Positions 6,979-14,320 of a stretch of 37,422 nucleotides of DNA are shown piece after piece (position 1 is the stretch's first letter; each line of letters begins with the position of its first letter). Origin of the DNA: Treponema sp. (GTDB lineage: Bacteria > Spirochaetota > Spirochaetia > Treponematales > Breznakiellaceae). Made by a program: the position numbers and the translations under genes. The stretch lies in the NCBI GenBank assembly GCA_009778545.1, contig WRJO01000006.1, forward strand, positions 1 through 37,422, given 5' to 3'. The notes under the pieces are model-generated. The model did no database searches. It had not been told where the DNA came from and saw only the letters and a program-made list of their open reading frames with translations.

Positions 6979-8043
6979 TTAGGGCAGCAGCCGGGAAAAA
7001 TAGTCATTCAGGGCCTGCGAAAAACCTTCGGCAATTGTTTTTTCCGCAGCAGAAAAGACCCGGTTTTCCGCGTTTGCCAGGCTGGTATGCCCCTCCCTGC
7101 CGGAAATATTATACGGCACCAGCACCCTGTTTCCGTCTGTATCAATAAAATTGGCATTAATTTCATACCGGACAAAAATGTTTTGCGCGCTGGGGGCTTC
7201 CGAAAGGTTTACCTCGGCAGCTACGCGGTACCGGGAATTGGTGCCGCCGCTTTGGAATCCCAGGTCGGAGAGGGCCTTGGAAAAAGCACCCTGTATCCGG
7301 TTGTTTCTGTCGCCCTTCACAGACACGCTGACCGGAATTGCCTTAATGATATTGCTCGCGTCTGCCAGGTATTGGTTTTCCGATCTTAGTCCTGCCGGAA
7401 CGCTCCCGCTTCCGCCGACAAATCGCAGGATATTTACACAGGTGTCGATGTCTTTTGCAATGACGGCCGCAGCCCTGTAGCGGGTGTACCCTTCAATGGT
7501 ATTTATGTTGGGTACGTTAATCACTTCCTCAATATCCCGCTGCAAACGTGCGATTATGTCGTTATAAATAGATATGGTCTTTGCCCTCTCCATTACCGCC
7601 AGGGCATAGTATTCATTTCCCCTTTCATTTTTCCAGCTTTCCTTAATTTCGCAGCCCGCCAAAATTCCTGCCGCGCTTGAAGAAATTCTTCTGTCGCTGG
7701 TAACTGTTTCAGACCAGGAGGTATTGCCGTCGGCGGTTGTCTGCCGGAATACGTCGGCTATTACCGATTCGTCGGTAAGCCGTATCTCGAAAACTCTGAG
7801 AAGGTTCGCCCTCGCCTTGTGTTCGGCTTCTTCAGCGGCTATTCCGCTTCCCGTTGCAGCTACGTACAGGCTGTCCGGATAATGTGCGTTCGGTTTGCGA
7901 ACCCACTCCGGCGCTCCTGCCGGAAAGGCCCCTCCCGAATTTTCTGCGGGGGAGGATGAGGCCGACGCACAGCCGGAGAAAACAAGAAACAAATAAACCG
8001 CAGCCGATAGATTTAAACAGAAGAATTGTATGTTTTTTTTCAT
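6979..8043 (-). CDS. LPP20-family lipoprotein (third of a run of three)
   Basis: 354-aa predicted lipoprotein; the signal peptide ends LVFSGC. The mature part begins PEWVRKPNAHYPDSLYVAATGSG, the typical W-V-x-x-P ... VGxG start of LPP20-like domains. An AEEAEHKARANLLRVFEIR helix follows, matching the domain's conserved A-x-x-A-R helix. The C-terminal half carries a second domain with strands such as VSVSVKGDRNNRIQGAFSKAL, resembling a lipoprotein-type GNA1162/LpoB-like fold, but this is uncertain. ATG 8043 is preferred over GTG 8049 because GGGAG lies 5 nt upstream. It is 21 bp after the preceding lipoprotein gene, in the same orientation. LPP20 relatives sit in the outer membrane; a precise role is not known. 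Confidence 0.8.
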   Translation of the reverse strand: MKKNIQFFCLNLSAAVYLFLVFSGCASASSSPAENSGGAFPAGAPEWVRKPNAHYPDSLYVAATGSGIAAEEAEHKARANLLRVFEIRLTDESVIADVFRQTTADGNTSWSETVTSDRRISSSAAGILAGCEIKESWKNERGNEYYALAVMERAKTISIYNDIIARLQRDIEEVINVPNINTIEGYTRYRAAAVIAKDIDTCVNILRFVGGSGSVPAGLRSENQYLADASNIIKAIPVSVSVKGDRNNRIQGAFSKALSDLGFQSGGTNSRYRVAAEVNLSEAPSAQNIFVRYEINANFIDTDGNRVLVPYNISGREGHTSLANAENRVFSAAEKTIAEGFSQALNDYFSRLLP

Positions 8044-8064
8044 TGCCACTCCCTTGTTTTGCGG

Positions 8065-8850
8065 TTACTCCGCACTTTTGGCAACTGCCAAAGTCCAAAC
8101 GTCTCCATTATCCGGATTAATCCAGATTTCAATAACGGTAAAGTAGCGAAGTTCGCCTTCGCTTTTCCGGGTAATACTCGAATCAATATGGTATGTATTG
8201 GAATCCGACGTATAATTCGCCGTTACCGAAGTAGAAATCTGCGAAACAATCGCGGCGGCGGCTGACCCATAGGATTTTAGAACGGTATCTCTGAGCTTTT
8301 GCTGTTTGCCCGAATGGCCAACGCCAGCAATGAAGTCCCCGATATTTGACGGCGGGCGGGTAGTCCATTCGGGGCTGCCGTCCGCTTTTTTGTTTCCCGG
8401 TACGCCGCCTATTGCCCCGGGGAAAACAGCGGGATAGGCAAAGCGGACAAATATGGCGCCGTCATCCTGAATGACATCGCGCTTCGGATCATAGGTTAAT
8501 TTTTCTGCGTATTTTTCCAATTGCTGATCATATTCGAGGTCGGCATGGGAAGAGACATAATAATCCAGAAAACCGGCGCCGATGCTTTCTACATTCTCTG
8601 AAGTGACCTTAACGCCGTGATACATGGCAATTTTTCTTGCAGCATCGTCAAGGGCGATGTCAATTTCCTTTTTACGCGTGCTTTGCCGGGCTGATATACC
8701 GATAACTGTCAGATACCCCGGCTGCGGCAGGGCTACCCAATGGCTGAACTCGGAATTATTTTTCCGGGCTGCCGGCTGAACAGCAGAGCCGGAACTTGAA
8801 CAAGCGCACAATATTAATGCCGCACATACAGCGCTTATGTTTTTTATCAT
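8065..8850 (-). CDS. LPP20-like lipoprotein (second of three)
   Basis: 261-aa predicted lipoprotein with signal peptide ending LILCAC. The mature protein starts with a WVALPQPGYLTVIGISARQ segment and a helix DIALDDAARKIAMYHGVKV. This is the same W-V ... G-I-x ... A-R layout as its two neighbours but more divergent. A second WTTRPPSNIGDFIAGVGHSG motif at about residues 160-180 looks like an internal duplication of the LPP20 start motif. The ATG start has no strong SD. It lies 61 bp downstream of the first LPP20 gene and 21 bp upstream of the third. The tandem arrangement suggests paralogues with a shared envelope role, unknown in detail. Confidence 0.72.
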   Translation of the reverse strand: MIKNISAVCAALILCACSSSGSAVQPAARKNNSEFSHWVALPQPGYLTVIGISARQSTRKKEIDIALDDAARKIAMYHGVKVTSENVESIGAGFLDYYVSSHADLEYDQQLEKYAEKLTYDPKRDVIQDDGAIFVRFAYPAVFPGAIGGVPGNKKADGSPEWTTRPPSNIGDFIAGVGHSGKQQKLRDTVLKSYGSAAAAIVSQISTSVTANYTSDSNTYHIDSSITRKSEGELRYFTVIEIWINPDNGDVWTLAVAKSAE

Positions 8851-8879
8851 GGGTTTTCTTTGGCGCTCGCAGGAAGACA

Positions 8880-8899
8880 GGGTGCAGAAGCCCGCACCC
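8880..8899. repeat. GGGTGC/GCACCC hairpin between lipoprotein genes
   Basis: GGGTGC (8880-8885) and GCACCC (8894-8899) form a 6-bp stem with an 8-nt loop in the gap between two LPP20 genes. A near-identical hairpin, CAGGGTGC..GCACCC, occurs at 10577-10594 between the metalloprotease and lpoB. No T run follows, so it looks like a small palindromic repeat or processing site rather than an intrinsic terminator. Confidence 0.45.
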
Positions 8900-8911
8900 C
8901 GCCAGCCTTCT

Positions 8912-9478
8912 CTAGAAATTGCTCACCCATTCCTCTTGGGCGGCCTGCCTGAATTTCTCTTCCATCCGCTCTTCGGCAATAAAGGCTGCCGCTGCCGGAA
9001 CAGCCAGCCTTGCCGCAGCCTGGGCCTGGCTGATTTCCCTGGTTACATCTGCCTTGCTCAGGTAGATAACAGTCCACCAAATGCCGCTGGGATCGGAATC
9101 CTGATCCTTAATTACTGCGCCGGTTAGCTGGGCCTTTCCGAGCGCTACGGTTACTTCCTGCTGGAAAGAAATTGCCGCAGAAGTATCAACCTCGCTGGAA
9201 GCGGTATAATCTTCGATCATGTTTTTTACCATGGAATCCATCGCCCGGACAATTTGCGCCCTGGCCCGGGTTTCAGATGCATTCATGGACTGATTCGGCG
9301 TGGCAAGCTTGGCTTGTCCGATGCCTACCAATACGTCTTCCGGCGCGTTCCTCCTGAGCTCCCGTACCCAGGCGGGCTGGCCGTTGCTTTCGGGCGCGGG
9401 GGCAGGTTTTGATCCGCAGCCGGCAAAAACAAGCGCCATTGCTGTTACGACAACAAGGGTCAATGCAATTTTCTTCAT
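8912..9478 (-). CDS. LPP20-family lipoprotein (first of three)
   Basis: 188 aa from ATG 9478 (MKKIALTLVVV). A longer frame exists but would put the signal peptide in the interior. The signal peptide ends LVFAGC. The mature part has the full LPP20 signature: PAWVRELRRNAPEDVLVGIGQAK, then ASETRARAQIVRAMDSMV, then a strand region ending WWTVIYLSKADV. The C-terminus is an alanine/glutamate-rich helix. An SD (AGGAG) sits 9 nt upstream. A promoter-like TTGAAA-18-TATATT lies at 9527-9556. It is the promoter-proximal gene of the LPP20 run. LPP20/FlgP-type proteins are outer-membrane lipoproteins; in some bacteria relatives support flagella, which would be relevant in a spirochaete but is not shown here. 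Confidence 0.85.
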   Translation of the reverse strand: MKKIALTLVVVTAMALVFAGCGSKPAPAPESNGQPAWVRELRRNAPEDVLVGIGQAKLATPNQSMNASETRARAQIVRAMDSMVKNMIEDYTASSEVDTSAAISFQQEVTVALGKAQLTGAVIKDQDSDPSGIWWTVIYLSKADVTREISQAQAAARLAVPAAAAFIAEERMEEKFRQAAQEEWVSNF

Positions 9479-9526
9479 ACAATACACTCCTGTATGGTTG
9501 TTGTGGGGACATACATCCTCTGTGAT

Positions 9527-9556
9527 AATATACCACATTTTTGTCTCATATTTCAA
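9527..9556 (-). promoter_or_regulatory. Promoter for the LPP20 lipoprotein run
   Basis: Reading the minus strand, TTGAAA (9556-9551) is followed after 18 bp by TATATT (9532-9527), about 50 bp upstream of ATG 9478. It is divergent from the metalloprotease promoter at 9633-9661. Confidence 0.5.
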
Positions 9557-9632
9557 GATATTTTTGCGTTATCAGGTAATAAATATTTTTTGACAATATT
9601 TTGGAATATGCCGTTTCCCTGTAACCAAATGA

Positions 9633-9661
9633 TTGGAATATTGTTTTACATGTGCTATAGT
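9633..9661 (+). promoter_or_regulatory. Promoter for the M48 metalloprotease gene
   Basis: TTGGAA (9633-9638), 17 bp, then TATAGT (9656-9661). Transcription would start about 20 bp before the ATG at 9690, leaving the SD GGAGG (9681-9685) in a short leader. Confidence 0.5.
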
Positions 9662-9689
9662 ATTTCCAATATCCATATCAGGAGGACTT

Positions 9690-10574
9690 ATGAGGCGGCA
9701 GTTTTTTTTCTTCTTTTGCTTGCTCTTGCCATTATCGTTGTCGTTTGCGGGCGGACAATCCGAGGCAAACAAGCCGGCGGCAGGCAAGCCCGCAGCAAAC
9801 CGGGATTTTATCGGAGAAGCTTTCTCCAACATGGACCGCGCATTTAATGATTCGGAACTGACGCTCGAGGATACATACTATTTGGGCAGGGCGGTAGCCG
9901 CCAATATCCTTGGCGTGTACAGGCCCTATACCCTGAATCCGGAGCTTACCCGTTATGTGAACCAAATTTGCCAAACCCTGGTAATAAATTCCCCCCGACC
10001 GGCGGTTTCGTTTATCGGGTTTTATGTTACGATTCTTGACAGCCCCGAATTTAACGCGTTCGCCAGCCCGGGCGGGCATATTTTCCTGACAAAGGGGCTT
10101 GTGGAAGCGGCGTCATCCGAGGATATGCTTGCAGCGGTTATTGCCCATGAGCTGGCCCATGTCATTCTCCGGCATGGCCAAAGCATGATTAGCGACATGA
10201 GTTTTATCAATGAAACGGCATCCATCCAGAACAAGGCGGCTGATTTTGCCGGCAATTCGCCTGCAGCCCAAAAGCTTACGGAATTCCGCAATGCGGTCTC
10301 GGAAATAATAGATGCGATGGTTTTAAGCGGCTATTCCCAGGCCCAGGAATTTGAGGCAGACAGGGAAGCGCTTAAGATACTTGCCGCTTCGGGGTACGAT
10401 CCCGGCTCGCTAACTGAAATGCTGCAAATACTGCAGCAGGTGCAGGGTTCCCGCCAGGGCGGGTTTAATACCACCCATCCATCGCCGGCCCAGCGGATAG
10501 CAAATATCCAGGGGCAGGAGGAAGCTGTTGAAGACAGCCGCTCTTTCCGTGCGCCGCGCTTCAGGAACAGATAG
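9690..10574 (+). CDS. M48-family periplasmic zinc metalloprotease (BepA/YggG-like)
   Basis: 294 aa. The signal peptide (MRRQFFFFFCLLLP...SFAGG) lacks a lipobox cysteine at the cleavage site. The catalytic zinc motif HELAH is at residues 153-157 and the third ligand is the Glu in EFEADREAL further on. The domain ends in the THPSPAQRIANI motif typical of M48 proteases. The upstream region (ELTRYVNQICQTLV ... EFNAFASPGGHIFLTKGL) also follows BepA/YcaL-like enzymes, which degrade misassembled outer-membrane proteins. It lacks the C-terminal TPR domain of BepA, so it is a short-form M48 protease. Start chosen for the SD GGAGG 4 nt upstream. It is divergent from the LPP20 genes and convergent with lpoB, consistent with an envelope-maintenance neighbourhood. 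Confidence 0.9.
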   Translation: MRRQFFFFFCLLLPLSLSFAGGQSEANKPAAGKPAANRDFIGEAFSNMDRAFNDSELTLEDTYYLGRAVAANILGVYRPYTLNPELTRYVNQICQTLVINSPRPAVSFIGFYVTILDSPEFNAFASPGGHIFLTKGLVEAASSEDMLAAVIAHELAHVILRHGQSMISDMSFINETASIQNKAADFAGNSPAAQKLTEFRNAVSEIIDAMVLSGYSQAQEFEADREALKILAASGYDPGSLTEMLQILQQVQGSRQGGFNTTHPSPAQRIANIQGQEEAVEDSRSFRAPRFRNR

Positions 10575-10576
10575 CA

Positions 10577-10594
10577 GGGTGCAAAAGCGCACCC
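10577..10594. terminator. Possible hairpin between convergent genes
   Basis: GGGTGC (10577-10582) pairs with GCACCC (10589-10594) across a 6-nt loop, exactly between two convergent stop codons. There is no T run on either strand, so termination is only a positional inference. The same hairpin recurs at 8880-8899. Confidence 0.35.
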
Positions 10595-10598
10595 GGAA

Positions 10599-11207
10599 TT
10601 ACAATCTGTTTTTTGGCTGAATGATCATTTTTTTTATTTCGCTGTTTTCGCCCATCCATACCCGCGTGTTGGTTTCGATGTTTGTCATTTGGGCGGAAAC
10701 AAAATACGTCCGAACGGTTTGGTTGCCTGCCCTGTCGACGATCGTCTTTACCGATCCGGTAAGCATAAAGTCGGCGCCGGTTTCGTTTCCCAAAGCGCTT
10801 GCGGTACTGTCGCTGGCATTGTACAGCTGATCCTGCCGCTCGATGCGGAGTTCGTCCCTCGTATCGCCGCCGGCGACAAAGTCCATTTTGCCGTTGTTGA
10901 ATATTGTCCGTTCCATGATTGTTGAAATAATGGACGTGTCGATATGTTCGCTTGATTCGTTTCTGAATCTGCCGACAATGACAACCGGCGTTCTGCTGCC
11001 CATTGCACGTATTGCCTGGTCGACCCTCGGCGAATTAAGGCAGTCATTAATGAGCGATTCGCATACGATTCTTACGTCGGTGTCGTTCCAGTAACCGCTC
11101 AAGTCGGTCTGCGTACGGGCATCTACCCGCTTAACCTTCGGACCGGATACACAGGAAGACAGCAGGAGAACCGCTATTGCCCCGAATACAAAAAAATTCC
11201 TTTTCAT
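10599..11207 (-). CDS. lpoB: LpoB-like lipoprotein, putative penicillin-binding-protein activator
   Basis: 202-aa predicted lipoprotein (lipobox LLSSC). The mature sequence matches the LpoB/COG3417 family: SGYWNDTDVRIVCESLINDCL, then TPVVIVGRFRNESSEHIDT with ISTIMERTIFNNGKM, then a GADFMLTGSVKTIVD...VRTYFVSAQMTNIET strand block ending in a W-x-G-E motif. In Enterobacteria LpoB reaches through the periplasm to activate the peptidoglycan synthase PBP1b. A spirochaetal homologue may do something similar, but its PBP partner is not in the window. It lies 45 bp downstream of the COG3014 gene in the same orientation. From family knowledge, COG3014, LpoB and LPP20 genes often cluster in Proteobacteria, so the grouping here is meaningful. 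Confidence 0.85.
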   Translation of the reverse strand: MKRNFFVFGAIAVLLLSSCVSGPKVKRVDARTQTDLSGYWNDTDVRIVCESLINDCLNSPRVDQAIRAMGSRTPVVIVGRFRNESSEHIDTSIISTIMERTIFNNGKMDFVAGGDTRDELRIERQDQLYNASDSTASALGNETGADFMLTGSVKTIVDRAGNQTVRTYFVSAQMTNIETNTRVWMGENSEIKKMIIQPKNRL

Positions 11208-11252
11208 GTCAATGCTCCCTAAAAATTAAAACCCGGCATACCGAATCCGGAT

Positions 11253-12623
11253 TTACCTTAAGCTTACAACGTCGACAAGGTTAACGGCGTTCGCCTTTAC
11301 CTCGACGGCAATTTCCCTGGTGTGCCCGCCGGGAAACCGGACAATCATGTCGTAGGCGCCGGGGGCAAGGTTTATGCCGCCGACATATGCCTTGTTGGGG
11401 AAAAACCTCCCCATTCTAATATCGGCGCTTTCGCTTGCATACACGGTTGCCCTTGCGCCGTTGGCGGTTAAAAACCGGGCAAGTTCGCCGTACTGTTCAG
11501 ACTGGGCAGCCGCCAATGCGGCAATGTCGGCCGCAACGTACTTAATCATAACACGTATATAGGTCTTGAGAAACAGGTTCATAAATTTGGCGCTAAAGGT
11601 TTCCTTCATTACCAGGCCCATGTCTTCAAGAAGCTCAAGCTCAAACTTTTCACCGTTAACGGTAACTTCAATTCTTTGTATTCCTGAATGATCCCTGTCG
11701 ATGAATGCCGGAAGCTTAAAAACGGGGGTTCTTAATTCGGGGTTCTGCATCAACGGCCAGTACTGGACAAATTGTTCTTCAATTTTTACCGGGGATAGTC
11801 CGGTAAAGGCTATTACGTTAAGGCGCGCTTTTCCGTCCGGAACGTCTATTATGCCGGCAATTGCTCCCGGGATGCTGTGCCTATACATTTTTCTGTTGGA
11901 AAATGCATCCACAAGCCGGCCCAGCTCTATGCGGGCGCTGTCCTTGTTTCCATCGGCAAGGTAGAACAGAACGGACAGGTACCGGGCCAGCGCAGAATTG
12001 GAAAATTCCACCGGACCTTTTCCTTCGGGAATTGCAATGTCTATGTCGCCGAATTCTTTCTTTGCATATTCTCCGGCGTTTCTGCCGGCATCTTCATATT
12101 TGCGGGAAAGCATATCCAGTTTCCCGCTTGCCATTGTAAGTTTGCGGATCTCTACCAGCGCCCCTTCGACATCGCCCTGTTTGTAATAGTTCAGCGCGTT
12201 AAATACGCTGAGGTATATGTCCTCAAAATCTTCGCCCGGGTATTCTTTGGTATTATCGTTGGCAATATATGAAGCAATGTCGGCGGTGACGCTTTTGGTA
12301 AAGGCTTCCTGGATAAGCCGTTCCGCTTCCTGCAAATCCAGGGCGGACTGGGCATAATTTCCCGCATAATATTCCAGCATCCCCTTGTCCAGGAACAGCG
12401 AAACGGCATTTCGCTCGGGATATGCCGGTACTTTTTTTTGCTGCCCCTCCCTGATGGCGCTGATTGCCGCTTCAAACTCGTTATTGATTACGGTATTGTC
12501 GAGCCCCCTGAAAAAATCCCTTCTTGACGCGCAGGAAAGGATCGATAGCCCCAGGCTGCACAATAGCAGCCCAGATCGAATCTTTCCGGCCAATCCGGGC
12601 GGAATTTCCCTTTTTTTATCCAT
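11253..12623 (-). CDS. COG3014-type lipoprotein
   Basis: 456 aa from ATG 12623; an upstream start would add 28 residues before the signal peptide. The signal sequence is preceded by a basic stretch and ends SILSC. Residues ~60-220 are helical and TPR-like (EFEAAISAIREG; NYAQSALDLQEAERLI; YLSVFNALNYYKQGDVEGALVEIRKL). The centre contains GKGPVEFSNSALARYLSVLFYLADGNKDSARIELGRL, typical of COG3014. A C-terminal beta domain ends in GAYDMIVRFPGGHTREIAVEV. The protein probably sits in the periplasm on the outer or inner membrane. It precedes lpoB by 45 bp and the two are probably cotranscribed, supporting a peptidoglycan or envelope role by association. No biochemical function is known to me. Confidence 0.78.
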   Translation of the reverse strand: MDKKREIPPGLAGKIRSGLLLCSLGLSILSCASRRDFFRGLDNTVINNEFEAAISAIREGQQKKVPAYPERNAVSLFLDKGMLEYYAGNYAQSALDLQEAERLIQEAFTKSVTADIASYIANDNTKEYPGEDFEDIYLSVFNALNYYKQGDVEGALVEIRKLTMASGKLDMLSRKYEDAGRNAGEYAKKEFGDIDIAIPEGKGPVEFSNSALARYLSVLFYLADGNKDSARIELGRLVDAFSNRKMYRHSIPGAIAGIIDVPDGKARLNVIAFTGLSPVKIEEQFVQYWPLMQNPELRTPVFKLPAFIDRDHSGIQRIEVTVNGEKFELELLEDMGLVMKETFSAKFMNLFLKTYIRVMIKYVAADIAALAAAQSEQYGELARFLTANGARATVYASESADIRMGRFFPNKAYVGGINLAPGAYDMIVRFPGGHTREIAVEVKANAVNLVDVVSLR

Positions 12624-12738
12624 TGGCAGGTCTTCCGGGCAGCTTGAAAATATATCCGCAAAAAAACGAATATAGCTATTGTATGGGATAATTGTAAGTT
12701 TTGTCAATCAAAACCGGAATGGCAGAAATATTTCCGAT

Positions 12739-14106
12739 TTAGCCGTCGTCGGAGATTACTTTTTTGCCCTGCCACCTGCCGCCGACCCAGCGCACGCAGT
12801 AAAGGGTGCCGCGAACGATAAAGTCCGCTCCCATTGCAAGCCATACCCCCAGCGGCCCCAGGCCGAGGGCAAAGGTAAAGATGTATGAGGTGCTTACCCG
12901 CACAAGCCACATGGGGGTGCTTGCGGCAATCATCACATAGCGGACATCTCCGGCGGCGCGCAGGGCGTTGGGGAGCACAAAGCCCATCGACCAGCCGAGA
13001 GCCATTGAGATGCAATGGATGCGAAGGAACGATACCGCCATCTCATGGGCCTGGGGACTCAGGTTAAAGAGGCCGGTCAGCGGCCGCAAAAAGATAAAGA
13101 TCAGCGTGCTGATGATAAACAGCGTAAGGTACGCGAGCTTCATGATCTTGAAGGTCTGCTTCTTTGCCTCCACATAATCGCCCGCGCCGATGCACTGCCC
13201 GACAATGGTTAATAATGCCAGCCCGAAAGCCATTCCGGGCATAAACGAGTAGGAAATGATAACGCTGGCTATGGCGTTGGCGGCAATGGCAGAGGTTCCG
13301 AAATAGGTAAATATCCGCTGCGTCATGAGCCTGCCCGTCTGAAACATCGAATTTTCAATGGCGCTGGGTATTCCCACAAAGAGGATGTTTTTTATCATGG
13401 AGCGGACCGGGCGGAGCCTGAACATTCCCGAAAGGGAGACAGGTATGTTCCCATTCCGGTTAAGCATGATGGTTGTAATTGATGCTGCGACCATTCTGAA
13501 TATCAGGGTAGAGAGCGCCACGCCCATTACGCCGATTTTTAGAACATAGATAAAAAAGGCGTTGCCGCCGATGTTCATGATGTTTACCATCAGCGCTATC
13601 TTCATGGAAACCTTGCTGTTGCCGATTGTGCGGAACAGGGCGGCGTTGGCGTTGTAAACGGCGAGAAAGGGGTAGGACAGGCCGGTAACGAACAGGTAAA
13701 CGGCTGCGGCTTCCATAACGTCGTGTTCGATTCTGCCGTAGAGCAGATTGATTATGGGGTAGCGGAGCAGCAGCGCCCCCGTCATCATTACGATTGAGAT
13801 TACGGCAACGATATACACCAAATGCTTCGCGGCAAGTTTTGAATTGGCATAATCCCGCCTGCCGATGTACTGGCTGACCACCACCGTGCCGCCTGTGCAG
13901 AGGGCGGTAAAGGCGATAATCAAAAGGTTGTTGATGTTGTCGATAATGTTAACGGCGGAGACGGCATACTCTCCCACGGTGCTTACCATTATGGTGTCAA
14001 TCGCGCCCATGGTGACGGCGAGTATCTGTTCGATGACCAGCGGCGCCAGCAGGCCGAACAATGCCCGGTTATTCCATCGCTCGCCTATTGCCAGTTCGTG
14101 ACTCAC
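12739..14106 (-). CDS. MATE-family multidrug/sodium efflux transporter
   Basis: 455 aa with 12 hydrophobic segments in two similar halves, the usual MATE architecture and length. The N-terminal half has LAPLVIEQILAVTMGAIDTIMVSTVG, matching the conserved MATE P-x-x-x-x-Q-x-x-x-x-x-x-D motif, and CTGGTVVVSQYIGR. The second half begins IPSAIENSMFQTGRLMTQ. Start is GTG 14106; no strong SD is present, so the start is uncertain. The gene begins just 10 bp after the outer copy of a 26-bp repeat derived from the aspS 3' end. Substrate cannot be predicted. It lies downstream of aspS on the same strand. Confidence 0.9.
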   Translation of the reverse strand: MSHELAIGERWNNRALFGLLAPLVIEQILAVTMGAIDTIMVSTVGEYAVSAVNIIDNINNLLIIAFTALCTGGTVVVSQYIGRRDYANSKLAAKHLVYIVAVISIVMMTGALLLRYPIINLLYGRIEHDVMEAAAVYLFVTGLSYPFLAVYNANAALFRTIGNSKVSMKIALMVNIMNIGGNAFFIYVLKIGVMGVALSTLIFRMVAASITTIMLNRNGNIPVSLSGMFRLRPVRSMIKNILFVGIPSAIENSMFQTGRLMTQRIFTYFGTSAIAANAIASVIISYSFMPGMAFGLALLTIVGQCIGAGDYVEAKKQTFKIMKLAYLTLFIISTLIFIFLRPLTGLFNLSPQAHEMAVSFLRIHCISMALGWSMGFVLPNALRAAGDVRYVMIAASTPMWLVRVSTSYIFTFALGLGPLGVWLAMGADFIVRGTLYCVRWVGGRWQGKKVISDDG

Positions 14107-14115
14107 TAAAGCTAA

Positions 14116-14320
14116 GGCTCCACTCTCTTTCTATCCCGCGGAGCCGCGTTTAGGCGCCCGCATGGGCGTCCACCCGATACAGCAGCATGGGCCGACGCAG
14201 AGAAAATGCCGCAGTCTCCGATAATGCGGGACAGCTTTAGCTGTACCAGCTGCGGCGGGCCAATAAGAGTAACACTGTTAAAAAAAATAATCACGGTTCC
14301 ACTCTCTTTCTATCCCGCGG
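14116..14320. repeat. 26-bp direct repeat of the aspS 3' end flanking a 153-bp insert
   Basis: GGCTCCACTCTCTTTCTATC continuing to 14141, and the same from 14295 to 14320 with a single C/T difference. On the minus strand both copies encode RDRKRVEP followed immediately by a stop (TAG for the outer copy, TGA for the current aspS end). Between them are 153 bp that include the palindrome ACAGCTTTAGCTGT (14231-14244) and no convincing gene. Arrangement and size resemble an attachment-site duplication in which an insertion regenerates the gene's 3' end. Confidence 0.8.

Noticed and set aside
14112-14294. Small minus-strand frame between aspS and the MATE gene
   Set aside because: Its only recognisable part is the RDRKRVEP tail duplicated from aspS; the rest is insert DNA and the GTG start overlaps the aspS stop. 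Treated as a duplication scar, not a gene.
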